Part shown: positions 1 through 6,707 of the stretch, piece by piece | Layout of the letters: every line of letters begins with the position of its first letter | Numbering within the stretch: position 1 is the first letter of the stretch | Translations under genes and position numbers: made by a program | Notes under the pieces: model-generated | What the model was told of the DNA's origin: nothing | The model's input: only the letters and a program-made list of their open reading frames with translations | The model's database searches: none | DNA from: CAWJJM01 sp963843275 | Lineage (GTDB): Bacteria; Acidobacteriota; Thermoanaerobaculia; Multivoradales; JBCCEF01 | Assembly (NCBI GenBank): GCA_963843275.1 | Contig: CAWJJM010000012.1 | Coordinates: 1,798,001-1,862,000, forward strand | Reading direction: 5' to 3' | DNA length: 64,000 nucleotides

Positions 1-447
1 CAGGCCGTTGATGAAGCGGCTCGACTGCTCCGAGCCGTAGTGCTTGGCCAGCTCGATCGCCTCGTCGAGCACCACGAGCTTCGGCACGTCCGGCTCGTGG
101 AGCAGCTCGTACACCGCCAGGCGCAGGATGTTGCGGTCCACCGGCGGCATCCGCTCCAGCCGCCAGTTGGCCGCCTGGCCGCGGATCAGCTCGTCGATCT
201 CGTCGCGGTGGCCGGCGGCGCCGGTCACCAGCTCGCGGGCGTGGTCGAAGGCCTCGTGCACCCGCTTGCGGGCACGCTCGGGGTCCTCGCCGCGCGCGCC
301 GGGGCGCCGTCCACCTTCGCGCACCAGGTAGTCGGCGAGGTCGAACGAGCCGAAGACCTGCTGCAGGCTGCAGCCGCCCATGTCCACCTGGTAGAGCATC
401 TGGACGGCCATCTCGCGGGCGGTGTGCCGCTTGCCCGGGGGGCTCAC
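1..447 (-). CDS. nusB: Transcription antitermination factor NusB (C-terminus cut by window edge)
   Basis: NusB binds boxA RNA together with ribosomal protein S10 and supports antitermination of rRNA operons. The reverse-strand reading gives an N-terminus VSPPGKRHTAREMAVQMLY and later RNILRLAVYELL and the near-terminal SRFING, all typical of the all-helical NusB fold. The GTG start at 447 overlaps the ribH stop in a GTGA, so the two genes are translationally coupled, as ribH-nusB pairs are in many bacteria. 149 codons are visible; comparison with E. coli NusB, whose homologous FINGV lies close to its end, suggests only about 10-15 residues are missing beyond base 1. Compared with short NusB proteins it carries some extra residues around the mid-protein LVREGGRRPG. 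No other identity is likely. Confidence 0.93.
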   Translation of the reverse strand, partial: MSPPGKRHTAREMAVQMLYQVDMGGCSLQQVFGSFDLADYLVREGGRRPGARGEDPERARKRVHEAFDHARELVTGAAGHRDEIDELIRGQAANWRLERMPPVDRNILRLAVYELLHEPDVPKLVVLDEAIELAKHYGSEQSSRFINGL

Positions 448-938
448 CGCGCCGCCTCGCCGCGGCCCCGCAGGCGATCCAGCAGCAGCACCATCTCGAG
501 GGCGGCGAGGGCCGCCTCGGCCCCCTTGTTGCCCACCGCCCCGCCGGCCCGCGCCTCGGCCTGCTCCCGGGTGTCGCAGGTCAGCAGCCCGAAGCCAACC
601 GGCAGGCCGTGGCGCTCGCAGACGCGCGCGATGCCCCGGCTGGCCTCGCCGGCCACGAAGTCGAAATGCGGGGTGTCGCCGCGGATCACCGCGCCCAGCG
701 CCACCAACCCCTCGTAGCGCCCGGTGCGCGCCAGGGCGTCGAGCGCCAGCGGCAGCTCCCAGGCCCCGGGCACCCGCTCGACCGCCACGTCCGCCGCCGC
801 GACGCCGTGCTCCACCAGGCACTCGACGGCCCCGGCGACCAGGCGGTCGACGAGCTCGGCATGGAAACGGGTCGCAGCGATGGCCAGTCGCCGTCCTGCA
901 CCGTCCACGGTGCCGCTCTGCTCTCGGATCCCGCTCAT
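444..938 (-). CDS. ribH: 6,7-dimethyl-8-ribityllumazine synthase
   Basis: Penultimate enzyme of riboflavin biosynthesis: condenses 5-amino-6-ribitylamino-uracil with 3,4-dihydroxy-2-butanone 4-phosphate in the cytosol, usually as a pentamer or 60-mer capsid. The 164-residue product matches the family length. Family motifs are visible in order: the AATRFHAELVDRL strand/helix at the N-terminus, VPGAWELPLA, the loop ALGAVIRGDTPHFDFV with the conserved arginine and the phosphate-binding region, and GLLTCDTREQAEARAG with GNKGAEAA near the end. An eight-residue or so disordered N-terminus precedes the first strand. The gene is the first of a two-gene unit with nusB, which overlaps its stop codon, and it lies directly behind a good sigma-70-like promoter. 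Confidence 0.97.
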   Translation of the reverse strand: MSGIREQSGTVDGAGRRLAIAATRFHAELVDRLVAGAVECLVEHGVAAADVAVERVPGAWELPLALDALARTGRYEGLVALGAVIRGDTPHFDFVAGEASRGIARVCERHGLPVGFGLLTCDTREQAEARAGGAVGNKGAEAALAALEMVLLLDRLRGRGEAAR

Positions 939-976
939 CTTCTCGGCTGCTCGGGGGGTCGACTACGGGGCGGCTG

Positions 977-1006
977 AGTATAGAAGCCGCTCGATTTACC
1001 TGTCAA
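977..1006 (-). promoter_or_regulatory. Sigma-70-type promoter for ribH-nusB
   Basis: On the minus strand TTGACA (1006-1001) and TATACT (982-977) are separated by 18 bases, a near-consensus housekeeping promoter in otherwise GC-rich DNA. It would start transcription about 30 bases upstream of the ribH ATG at 938, leaving little room for an FMN riboswitch, and none is seen. Confidence 0.75.
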
Positions 1007-1043
1007 CGAGCGTCACCCCGGCGGGAAGCTCCCCTCCCCGGGG

Positions 1044-1067
1044 GGCGCCCCGGCGGGGAGGGGCGCC
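1044..1067 (-). terminator. Possible terminator hairpin downstream of the DinB-family gene
   Basis: An 8-bp perfect stem (GGCGCCCC / GGGGCGCC) with an 8-base loop lies just after the stop of the DinB-family gene. There is no clear T-run, so intrinsic termination is only a possibility. Confidence 0.35.
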
Positions 1068-1089
1068 GACGCCGCCGGGCCGCGGCGGC

Positions 1090-1664
1090 CTAACGGCGGC
1101 CCGCCGCATCCACCGACCGCGTCGGGTCCGCGCCCTCCCAGGTGACGTCGGCGGTGGGGCCGTAGGAGACCGGCACCGGGTGCTCGCGCAACCGCAGGTG
1201 GACGGTCACCTGGGTGCGGTGGTGGGCGGTGTGCAGCAGGCGGCGCCAGAAGATCCAGATGCGCTCGCGCTCGACGTCGAAGAAGGGCACCACCTCGCGC
1301 CACCACGACTCCTCGCGCAGCGCCAGGAAGGCGAGCCGCGGCAGCGCCAGCTCGCGCGCCCGCTCGGCGAAGGCGGCCGGCGTGGTGTCGGCCGGCAGCA
1401 CCTCCGCCGGCGGCGGCTCCGGGCAGCCCAGGAACTCGCCGAAGAAGCGGCGCTCGGAGAGGAGCTGGTGGCGCAGGATCTCCAGCGTCGAGCTCGACCG
1501 CGGATGCGGCCGGAAGTCGAGGTCCCCGGGGACAGCTCGCGCCACACCGAGACCAGCTTGTTGGTCTCGCTGGCGTAGGTGTCGAGCGCGTGCTGGAGCA
1601 ACGGCACCGCGGCCCGCGGCACCGCCGCATCGGGGATCGCCACCTGCGGATAGGTCATCGGCAT
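1090..1664 (-). CDS. DinB-family metal-dependent hydrolase-like protein, frame interrupted
   Basis: DinB/YfiT-type proteins are four-helix bundles that bind a divalent metal with three histidines; roles include thiol (bacillithiol/mycothiol) transfer and stress response. The N-terminal part (MPMTYPQVAIPDAAV to WRELSP) reads in one frame and the remainder (DLDFRPHPRSSSTLEI onward, with RHQLLSERRFFGEFLG and the late LLHTAHHRTQVTVHLR) in another. The histidines in RHQLL and in HTAHHRTQ fit the metal ligands of the family. The switch lies at about 1523-1532 in a C4G4 tract; restoring one G gives ELSPGDLDFRP, so a one-base deletion, probably a sequence error, is the simplest explanation. About 191 residues when repaired. 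The substrate cannot be told from sequence. Confidence 0.72.
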
Positions 1665-1801
1665 CGCCCACCTCCCGGCGGCCGCCCCGGTCGCGGCGGC
1701 CGCCCGATCTCGGGTCCCGAGGCGGCCACTCTACGCCCACGGCCACCCGTCCGCCGCAGCGCTCCTCCTCCCGGGTGGTCGGAGATCCGCGGCCGGAGAC
1801 G

Positions 1802-1826
1802 GCGGCGGCGCAGCCTGCGCCGCCGC
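1802..1826 (-). terminator. Hairpin terminator candidate at the end of the Rnf operon
   Basis: A perfect 11-bp inverted repeat (GCGGCGGCGCA / TGCGCCGCCGC) with a 3-base loop lies about 24 bases downstream of the last rnf-linked reading frame. No T-tract follows, as is common for hairpin terminators in very GC-rich genomes. It would end the ~21 kb minus-strand transcript. Confidence 0.5.
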
Positions 1827-1849
1827 GGGCCGGCGCCGGCCGGGCGGGC

Positions 1850-2090
1850 TCAGCCGCGGTGGAAGCGGGGCGAGTCGCCGATGGCGACGACGTCGGCGCG
1901 GTGCGCCTCGCGACCGGCGCCGGCGGCGGGCGCGGGGGCGCACTCGTCGGCGCGCGAGCAGCTGCCGCACTTGCCCTCCACCCCCGGCTGGCCGGGGTCG
2001 TGGCGGGCCACCCAGCGCTGGGCCAGCACCCAGGCGCCGCACAGGGCGGCGAGGCCGAGGACGGCGGCGAGGTCGGGCAGCAGCGCTCAC
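1850..2090 (-). CDS. Small Cys-rich single-pass membrane protein, possible Rnf maturation factor
   Basis: Directly after rnfA (8-base gap) the minus strand encodes about 77-80 residues: an N-terminal hydrophobic helix (LLPDLAAVLGLAALCGAWVL), then a short Cys motif GKCGSCSRADEC and a polar tail. This layout resembles NqrM, the small Cys-containing membrane protein needed to mature the homologous Na+-NQR pump, and the FeoB-associated Cys-rich proteins. The identification rests on architecture and position, not on detailed similarity. The frame has no ordinary start codon in place: either CTG at 2083 is used or one base is missing after the GTG at 2090 (giving VSALLPDLAA). Its place at the end of the operon suggests a job in assembling the Fe-S or flavin centres of Rnf. 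Confidence 0.55.
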
Positions 2091-2098
2091 GGCGGGCC

Positions 2099-2686
2099 TC
2101 AGGAGGCGGCGGCGAAGAGGCCGGCGAAGCCCATGAAGGCGAGCGAGAGGATGCCGGCGATGAGCAGGTTCATGGCGGTGCCGCGCAGCACCGACGGGAT
2201 GTCGGAGAGCTCCGCCTCCTCGCGCACCCCGGCCATCAGGACCAGGGCGAGGGTGAGCCCGGCGCCGCCGCCGAGGGCGAAGACCAGCCCCTCGACCAGG
2301 CCGTAGCCGCGGCTCGCCTGGAACAGGGCGAGGGCGAGGATGGCGCAGTTGGTGGTGATCAGCGGCAGGTAGATGCCGAGGGCGCGGAACAGCGCCGGCA
2401 CCGTCTTGCGGATGAACATCTCGACGAACTGCACCGTCGAGGCGATGACCACGATGTAGGCGATCAGCCGCAGGTAGGGGGCGTGGACGAGGACGAAGGT
2501 GTCGAGCAGCCAGGCCGCCAGCGAGGTGATCAGCATGACGAAGATGTTCGCCAGGCCGAGGCGGAAGGCGGTCTGCAGCCGGCTGGTGACCCCGAAGAAG
2601 GGGCACAGCCCGAGGAAGTAGGAAAGGGTGAAGTTGTTGACCAGCATCGCCCCCACGTAGATGCCGACCAGCTTGCCGAGATCCAT
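2099..2686 (-). CDS. rnfA: Rnf ion-translocating oxidoreductase subunit RnfA
   Basis: RnfA is an integral membrane subunit of the Rnf complex, which couples electron flow from reduced ferredoxin to NAD+ with Na+ or H+ export. The 195-residue product shows six hydrophobic segments and family signatures: VNNFTLSYFLGLCPFFGV near the N-terminus, with the half-channel cysteine that, paired with RnfE, holds the intramembrane Fe-S cluster, and LITTNCAILALALF in the middle with the second conserved cysteine. Start at 2686 overlaps the rnfE stop by one base (TGATG), so the genes are coupled. The order is rnfC-D-G-E-A, as in Bacteroidetes and clostridial operons, except that rnfB is placed upstream, separated from rnfC by a PFOR-like gene. 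Confidence 0.96.
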   Translation of the reverse strand: MDLGKLVGIYVGAMLVNNFTLSYFLGLCPFFGVTSRLQTAFRLGLANIFVMLITSLAAWLLDTFVLVHAPYLRLIAYIVVIASTVQFVEMFIRKTVPALFRALGIYLPLITTNCAILALALFQASRGYGLVEGLVFALGGGAGLTLALVLMAGVREEAELSDIPSVLRGTAMNLLIAGILSLAFMGFAGLFAAAS

Positions 2687-3330
2687 CAGGCCGCCTCCTC
2701 GCCGAGCCGTTCGACCGCCCGCTCGCGGAGCTGCTTGACCCAGGCGAAGACGAGCAGCATCGCCCCCAGCATCAGGAAGCCGCCGGGGGGCAGGATCATG
2801 ATCACCCAGGGCTGGTAGTGGGCGCCGAACAGCGACAGCCCGAACAGCGAGCCCTTGCCCAGGATCTCGCGCAGGGCGCCGAGAGAGATCAGCGCCATGG
2901 CGAAGCCGCTTCCCATCCCCAGGGCGTCCGCGGCGGAGAGCTTGACCGTGTTCTTGGAGGCGAAGGCCTCGGCGCGGCCCAGGATCAGGCAGTTGACCAC
3001 GATCAGCGAGATGAAGGCGCCGAGCTCGCGGTGCACCGCCGGCGCCATCGCCTGCAGGGTGAAGTCGGCCACCGTCACGAAGGTGGCGATGACGATGATG
3101 TAGGTGGAGATCCGGACCTGCCGCGGGATGACGTTGCGCAGGGAGGCGATCATCACGCTCGAGCACACCAGCACCACCAGGGTGGCGGTGCCCATGGCGA
3201 GCCCGTTGACCGCCGAGTTGGTGACCGCCAGGGTGGGACACATCCCGAGCACCTGGACGAACACCGGGTTCTCCTTCCACAGGCCCTTGACGAGCTCCGC
3301 GGTGGCCTGACCGGACTCGTTGACCGCCAT
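2686..3330 (-). CDS. rnfE: Rnf ion-translocating oxidoreductase subunit RnfE
   Basis: Membrane subunit paralogous to RnfA, inserted in the opposite topology; together they bind a 2Fe-2S cluster within the bilayer and form part of the ion path. The 214-residue product begins MAVNESGQATAELVKGLW and carries NPVFVQVLGMCPTLAVTNSA and LIVVNCLILGRAEAFAS, the two Cys-containing signatures that mirror those of RnfA. Six hydrophobic segments follow the usual pattern; GALREILGKGSLFG is the conserved loop before the last helices. A longer upstream reading is possible but its Arg/Pro-rich sequence is not RnfE-like, and the start at 3330 sits one base after the rnfG stop. Stop overlaps the rnfA start. Confidence 0.96.
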   Translation of the reverse strand: MAVNESGQATAELVKGLWKENPVFVQVLGMCPTLAVTNSAVNGLAMGTATLVVLVCSSVMIASLRNVIPRQVRISTYIIVIATFVTVADFTLQAMAPAVHRELGAFISLIVVNCLILGRAEAFASKNTVKLSAADALGMGSGFAMALISLGALREILGKGSLFGLSLFGAHYQPWVIMILPPGGFLMLGAMLLVFAWVKQLRERAVERLGEEAA

Positions 3331-3331
3331 G

Positions 3332-4297
3332 CTAGAAAGCCTCCGCTCGCGAGCAGGCGGCGCCGGCCGGAGCCGTCGCCGCAGTGGACCGGGAAGGGGC
3401 GTCGGGGCGGCGGCAGACCTCGCCGCCCGCGGTGGCGAGCGCGGCCGCCGGCGGCACCGACGGCACCCGTCCGGCACCGGCCGCGGCGAGCGCCGGCGCG
3501 GACGCCGGCTCGGCGGCCGGGGCGGGCGCTCCCGCCCCACCGTCCGTCGGCGGCGGCGCGGCGCCCAGCTTGCCGCCGGGGATCGGGCCGCCCTTCTCGC
3601 CGCCGGGCGGCACCAGCCGCCGCTCGTCCTCCGGCGGCGCGCCGGCGGGGGCGCCGAGCGGCGGCGGCGTCTCGGGGAAGCGCGCCAGCCACGCCTCGTC
3701 GCTCTTCTGGACGATCTTGACCACCGAGGTCGAGGAGATGGTGGCGCCGGTGATCGCGTCGACCTGGTTGGGCTCGGTCGGGGTCTCCTTGACGAGCACC
3801 ACCGCCGGGTCCACCGCCAGGTCGCGGAACTGGGCCCCGAAGGCGGGGTCCTTGAAGATGCGGTCGCCGAGGCCGGGCGTCTCGCGGCTCTCGAGGATCT
3901 GCAGGCCGACGATGCGCCGCCGCGCCGGGTCGTAGCCGTAGATCAGCGTGATGGTGTCCTGGTAGCCCGACCCCTCGCCGGGGATGGCGTAGCCGACGAA
4001 GGCGCCGTCCGCCCGGTAGCCGGCGTAGACCGCCGGCACCCCCTCGTCGGCCTCGGTCACCGGCTCCAGCCGCCCGTCGCGCCACTCGAGCCGCTGCATC
4101 CTCTCCGCCCCCGGCAGCACCTCGAAGACGGCGCGGCGCAACGCGGCGGCCTGGTTCTCGCGGATCGTGGGCAGGGTCAGCCGGTAGGCCGACACGATCG
4201 CCAGACCCGACAGCAGGCCGGCGACCGCCAGGGTGGCGACCAGCCGCGGCGTCTCCGGCAGGGTCACCTTCTGCGGCAGGCGGGCGAACGGCCACAT
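3332..4297 (-). CDS. rnfG: Rnf subunit RnfG, FMN-binding, with a long Pro/Ala-rich C-terminal tail
   Basis: RnfG has one N-terminal transmembrane helix (around residues 15-37) and a periplasmic domain carrying covalently bound FMN. The attachment motif is seen as DAITGATISSTSV, where the threonine of the (S/T)GAT element is the acceptor; upstream IPGEGSGYQDTI and ETPGLGDRI are also family signatures. The first ~200 residues are of normal RnfG length. The protein then runs on for about 110 residues dominated by Pro, Ala and Gly, ending with two cysteines; this tail is not normally present. The frame is open up to TAG at 3332, two bases before the rnfE start codon. The tail could be a linker or an artefact of a shifted frame, though no clean alternative stop context stands out. 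Confidence 0.9.
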   Translation of the reverse strand: MWPFARLPQKVTLPETPRLVATLAVAGLLSGLAIVSAYRLTLPTIRENQAAALRRAVFEVLPGAERMQRLEWRDGRLEPVTEADEGVPAVYAGYRADGAFVGYAIPGEGSGYQDTITLIYGYDPARRRIVGLQILESRETPGLGDRIFKDPAFGAQFRDLAVDPAVVLVKETPTEPNQVDAITGATISSTSVVKIVQKSDEAWLARFPETPPPLGAPAGAPPEDERRLVPPGGEKGGPIPGGKLGAAPPPTDGGAGAPAPAAEPASAPALAAAGAGRVPSVPPAAALATAGGEVCRRPDAPSRSTAATAPAGAACSRAEAF

Positions 4298-5343
4298 CAG
4301 CGCTTCGCCTCCACCACCGCCGGGCGCCGCCGGCGGCGCCGGTGCCCGAACGGGCGCTGCTGCGACATGCGGTCGAGCAGCGGCGTCGCCGCGTTCATCA
4401 GCAGGATCGCGTACATCACGCCCTCGGGCATGCCGCCCCACACGCGGATCAGCACCACCAGCACGCCGACGCCGATGCCGAACACCCAGGCGCCACGCGG
4501 CGCCAGCGGCGTGGTCACCGGGTCGGTGGCCATGTAGACGGCGCCGAACATCAGGCCGCCCGACAGCAGCATGAACAGCGGCGACGGGTAGCGCTCCGGG
4601 GCCACCGCGTAGAGGACGCCGGAGAACGCCGCCACGGTGAGCAGGACCGACACCGGCAGCCGCCAGTCGCAGGCCCGCCGCGCCACCAGGTAGAGGCCGG
4701 CGAGCAGGATCACCACGGCGCTGGTCTCCCCCACCGACCCGGCCACCTGGCCGCGCAGCAGCAGCTCCCACGCGGTCCCCTGGTGGGCGAACTTCATCAG
4801 GTTGAGCGGCGTCGCCGTGGTGACCACGTCCGCCTCGGGCTGCATCAGCGGGGCGGCGAAGTTGCTGGCGATGACGCTCCACGGCCCCGCCGGCGCGGTC
4901 CAGGTGGTGATGGCGATCGGGAACGCGGCCTGCAGGAAGGCGCGCCCGACCAGGGCGGGATTGAACAGGTTGTGCCCCAGGCCGCCCCACACCAGCTTGC
5001 CCAGGCCGATCGCCACGAAACCGCCGAGGAAGGCCATCCACAGCGGGAAGCCCGGCGGCAGGGTGAGCCCGAGGATGACCCCGGTGAGGACCGCCGAGCC
5101 GTCGGCCAGCCGGGCGGCGCGGCCGTGGCCGGGCAGCGGCGGGGCGAGCGCCCACTCGGTGGCGACGCAACCCAGGGTGGCGGCGGCGGTCACCAGCAGC
5201 GCCGACAGCCCGAAGTACCACCAGGAGATCGCGACCACCGGCACCAGGGCGAGCAGCACGTCGACCATCAGCCGCGGGGTGGTCACCCCCTGGCGGACGA
5301 ACGGCGAGCTCTGGACGACCAGGCGGGGGTCCTGCTCGGTCAT
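4297..5343 (-). CDS. rnfD: Rnf ion-translocating oxidoreductase subunit RnfD
   Basis: Multi-pass membrane subunit that, like NqrB, carries covalent FMN and is thought to be the ion-translocating element. The 348-residue protein starts MTEQDPRLVVQSSPFVR, a typical RnfD opening, and has about nine hydrophobic segments. GLGHNLFNPALVGRAFL and DVVTTATPLNLMK are recognisable; the threonine in TATPL is the expected flavin attachment site. VYMATDPVTTPLAPRG near the end is also conserved in the NqrB/RnfD family. The C-terminus is very basic (RRRRRRP). Start overlaps the rnfC stop (ATGA) and stop overlaps the rnfG start (TGATG). Confidence 0.96.
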   Translation of the reverse strand: MTEQDPRLVVQSSPFVRQGVTTPRLMVDVLLALVPVVAISWWYFGLSALLVTAAATLGCVATEWALAPPLPGHGRAARLADGSAVLTGVILGLTLPPGFPLWMAFLGGFVAIGLGKLVWGGLGHNLFNPALVGRAFLQAAFPIAITTWTAPAGPWSVIASNFAAPLMQPEADVVTTATPLNLMKFAHQGTAWELLLRGQVAGSVGETSAVVILLAGLYLVARRACDWRLPVSVLLTVAAFSGVLYAVAPERYPSPLFMLLSGGLMFGAVYMATDPVTTPLAPRGAWVFGIGVGVLVVLIRVWGGMPEGVMYAILLMNAATPLLDRMSQQRPFGHRRRRRRPAVVEAKR

Positions 5344-6707
5344 GCCTGCTCCGCCGCGGCCCGCGCCTTCTCGCGCGCCTCGGCCTCGCGCAACGCCGAC
5401 TTCGCCACCCGGATCAACTGCACCACCGGGATGCCCGACGGACAGGCGAAGGTGCACGAGCCACACTCCACGCAGTCTTTCACGAAGTACCGCTGCATCT
5501 CGTCGTACCGCCCGGCGCGGGCCAGGCGCTGCAGCCGGGAGGGGTTGAGGAACTGCGGGCAGGCGTCGACGCAGCGGCCGCACTTGATGCAGGTGTACTC
5601 GGCGGGCAGCCGGGTGTCGGCGGAGGTGAAGGCGAGGAGCCCCGAGGTCCCCTTGAGCACCGGGACGTCGAGCCCGGCGAGAGGGGTCCCCATCATCGGC
5701 CCGCCCATCACCACCTCGCGGGTCTCGTGGGCGAGGCCGCCGCAGTGCTCGAGGACGGCGCGCACCGGGGTGCCCAGCGGCACCAGCAGGTTGGCCGGGC
5801 GGCCGACGCCGGGGCCGGCCACCGTGACCACCCGCTCGATCAGCGGCCAGCCGCGGTCGAACCAGTCGGCCAGCGCCGCCATCGTGCCGACGTTGTTGAC
5901 CACGCAGCCGACGTCGAGCGGCAGGCCGCCGCTCGGCACCTCGATGCCGTAGAGGGCCTCGAGGAGCATCTTCTCGGCGCCCTGGGGGTACTTGACCCGC
6001 AGGGGCACCACCCGCATGCGGCCGCCCAGGCCGCTCGCCGCCACCTCGCGCTCGAGCGCGGCGATGGCGTCGGGCTTGTTGAGCTCGACGCCGATCACGG
6101 TCTCTTCCACTCCGAGACGGCGGGCCACGATGTCGGCGCCGCGGAGGATCTCGGCCGGGTGCTCGACCATCAGCCGGTGGTCGGTCGTCAGGTACGGCTC
6201 GCACTCGCAGCCGTTGACCACCAGCCGGGTGACCCGCTTGCCGGGCGGCAGCTTGTACTTGACGTGGGTGGGGAACGCCGCGCCGCCCAGGCCCACCAGC
6301 CCGGCGCGCTGCACCTCGGCCACGAACTCCTCGTCGGACAGGGCGAACGGGTCGAGCGGCGGCCGGCCGGCCAGCGTCTGGGCGCTGAACGGGTCGATCT
6401 CGATCTCCAGGGCCTCGACCAGGCGGCCCGACGGGTGGCGGCGCGGCGCCAGAGCGGCGACCCGGCCGGTGACCGGGCTGTGCAGCGCCATCGACACGAA
6501 GCCGCCCGGCTCGGCGACGAGCTGGCCGCGGCGGACGGCGTCGCCGACCCGCACCACTGGCCGGGCCGGGGCGCCGGTATGCTGCGACAGCGGCAGCACG
6601 TAGCGCTCCACGAAGGGCATCCGCTCGACGGCGAGGTGCTCGGTGGCCTGCTTGTTCTCGGCGGGGTGGATGCCGTGGCGGAACGAGCTGGCGGCGAGGA
6701 GGCTCAT
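5340..6707 (-). CDS. rnfC: Rnf electron-transport subunit RnfC (NADH site)
   Basis: Peripheral cytoplasmic subunit that exchanges electrons with NAD(H) through FMN. The 455-residue product has the N-terminal barrel-sandwich domain (HSPVTGRVAAL), the Rossmann-like NADH/FMN region with LVGLGGAAFPTHVKY and LVVNGCECEPYLTTDHRLM, the SLBB domain, and two C-terminal 4Fe-4S motifs, CIKCGRCVDACP and CVECGSCTFACP. The glycine-rich loop and cysteine sets are intact, so it should be active. Its start overlaps the stop of the degenerate PFOR-like gene (ATGA), tying expression of the two together; this is an abnormal upstream neighbour for rnfC, which normally follows rnfB or starts the operon. Confidence 0.96.
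   Translation of the reverse strand: MSLLAASSFRHGIHPAENKQATEHLAVERMPFVERYVLPLSQHTGAPARPVVRVGDAVRRGQLVAEPGGFVSMALHSPVTGRVAALAPRRHPSGRLVEALEIEIDPFSAQTLAGRPPLDPFALSDEEFVAEVQRAGLVGLGGAAFPTHVKYKLPPGKRVTRLVVNGCECEPYLTTDHRLMVEHPAEILRGADIVARRLGVEETVIGVELNKPDAIAALEREVAASGLGGRMRVVPLRVKYPQGAEKMLLEALYGIEVPSGGLPLDVGCVVNNVGTMAALADWFDRGWPLIERVVTVAGPGVGRPANLLVPLGTPVRAVLEHCGGLAHETREVVMGGPMMGTPLAGLDVPVLKGTSGLLAFTSADTRLPAEYTCIKCGRCVDACPQFLNPSRLQRLARAGRYDEMQRYFVKDCVECGSCTFACPSGIPVVQLIRVAKSALREAEAREKARAAAEQA

Noticed and set aside
939..976. FMN riboswitch upstream of ribH
   Set aside because: The promoter lies only about 30-40 bases before the start codon, too short for an RFN element, and no conserved RFN sequence is seen.
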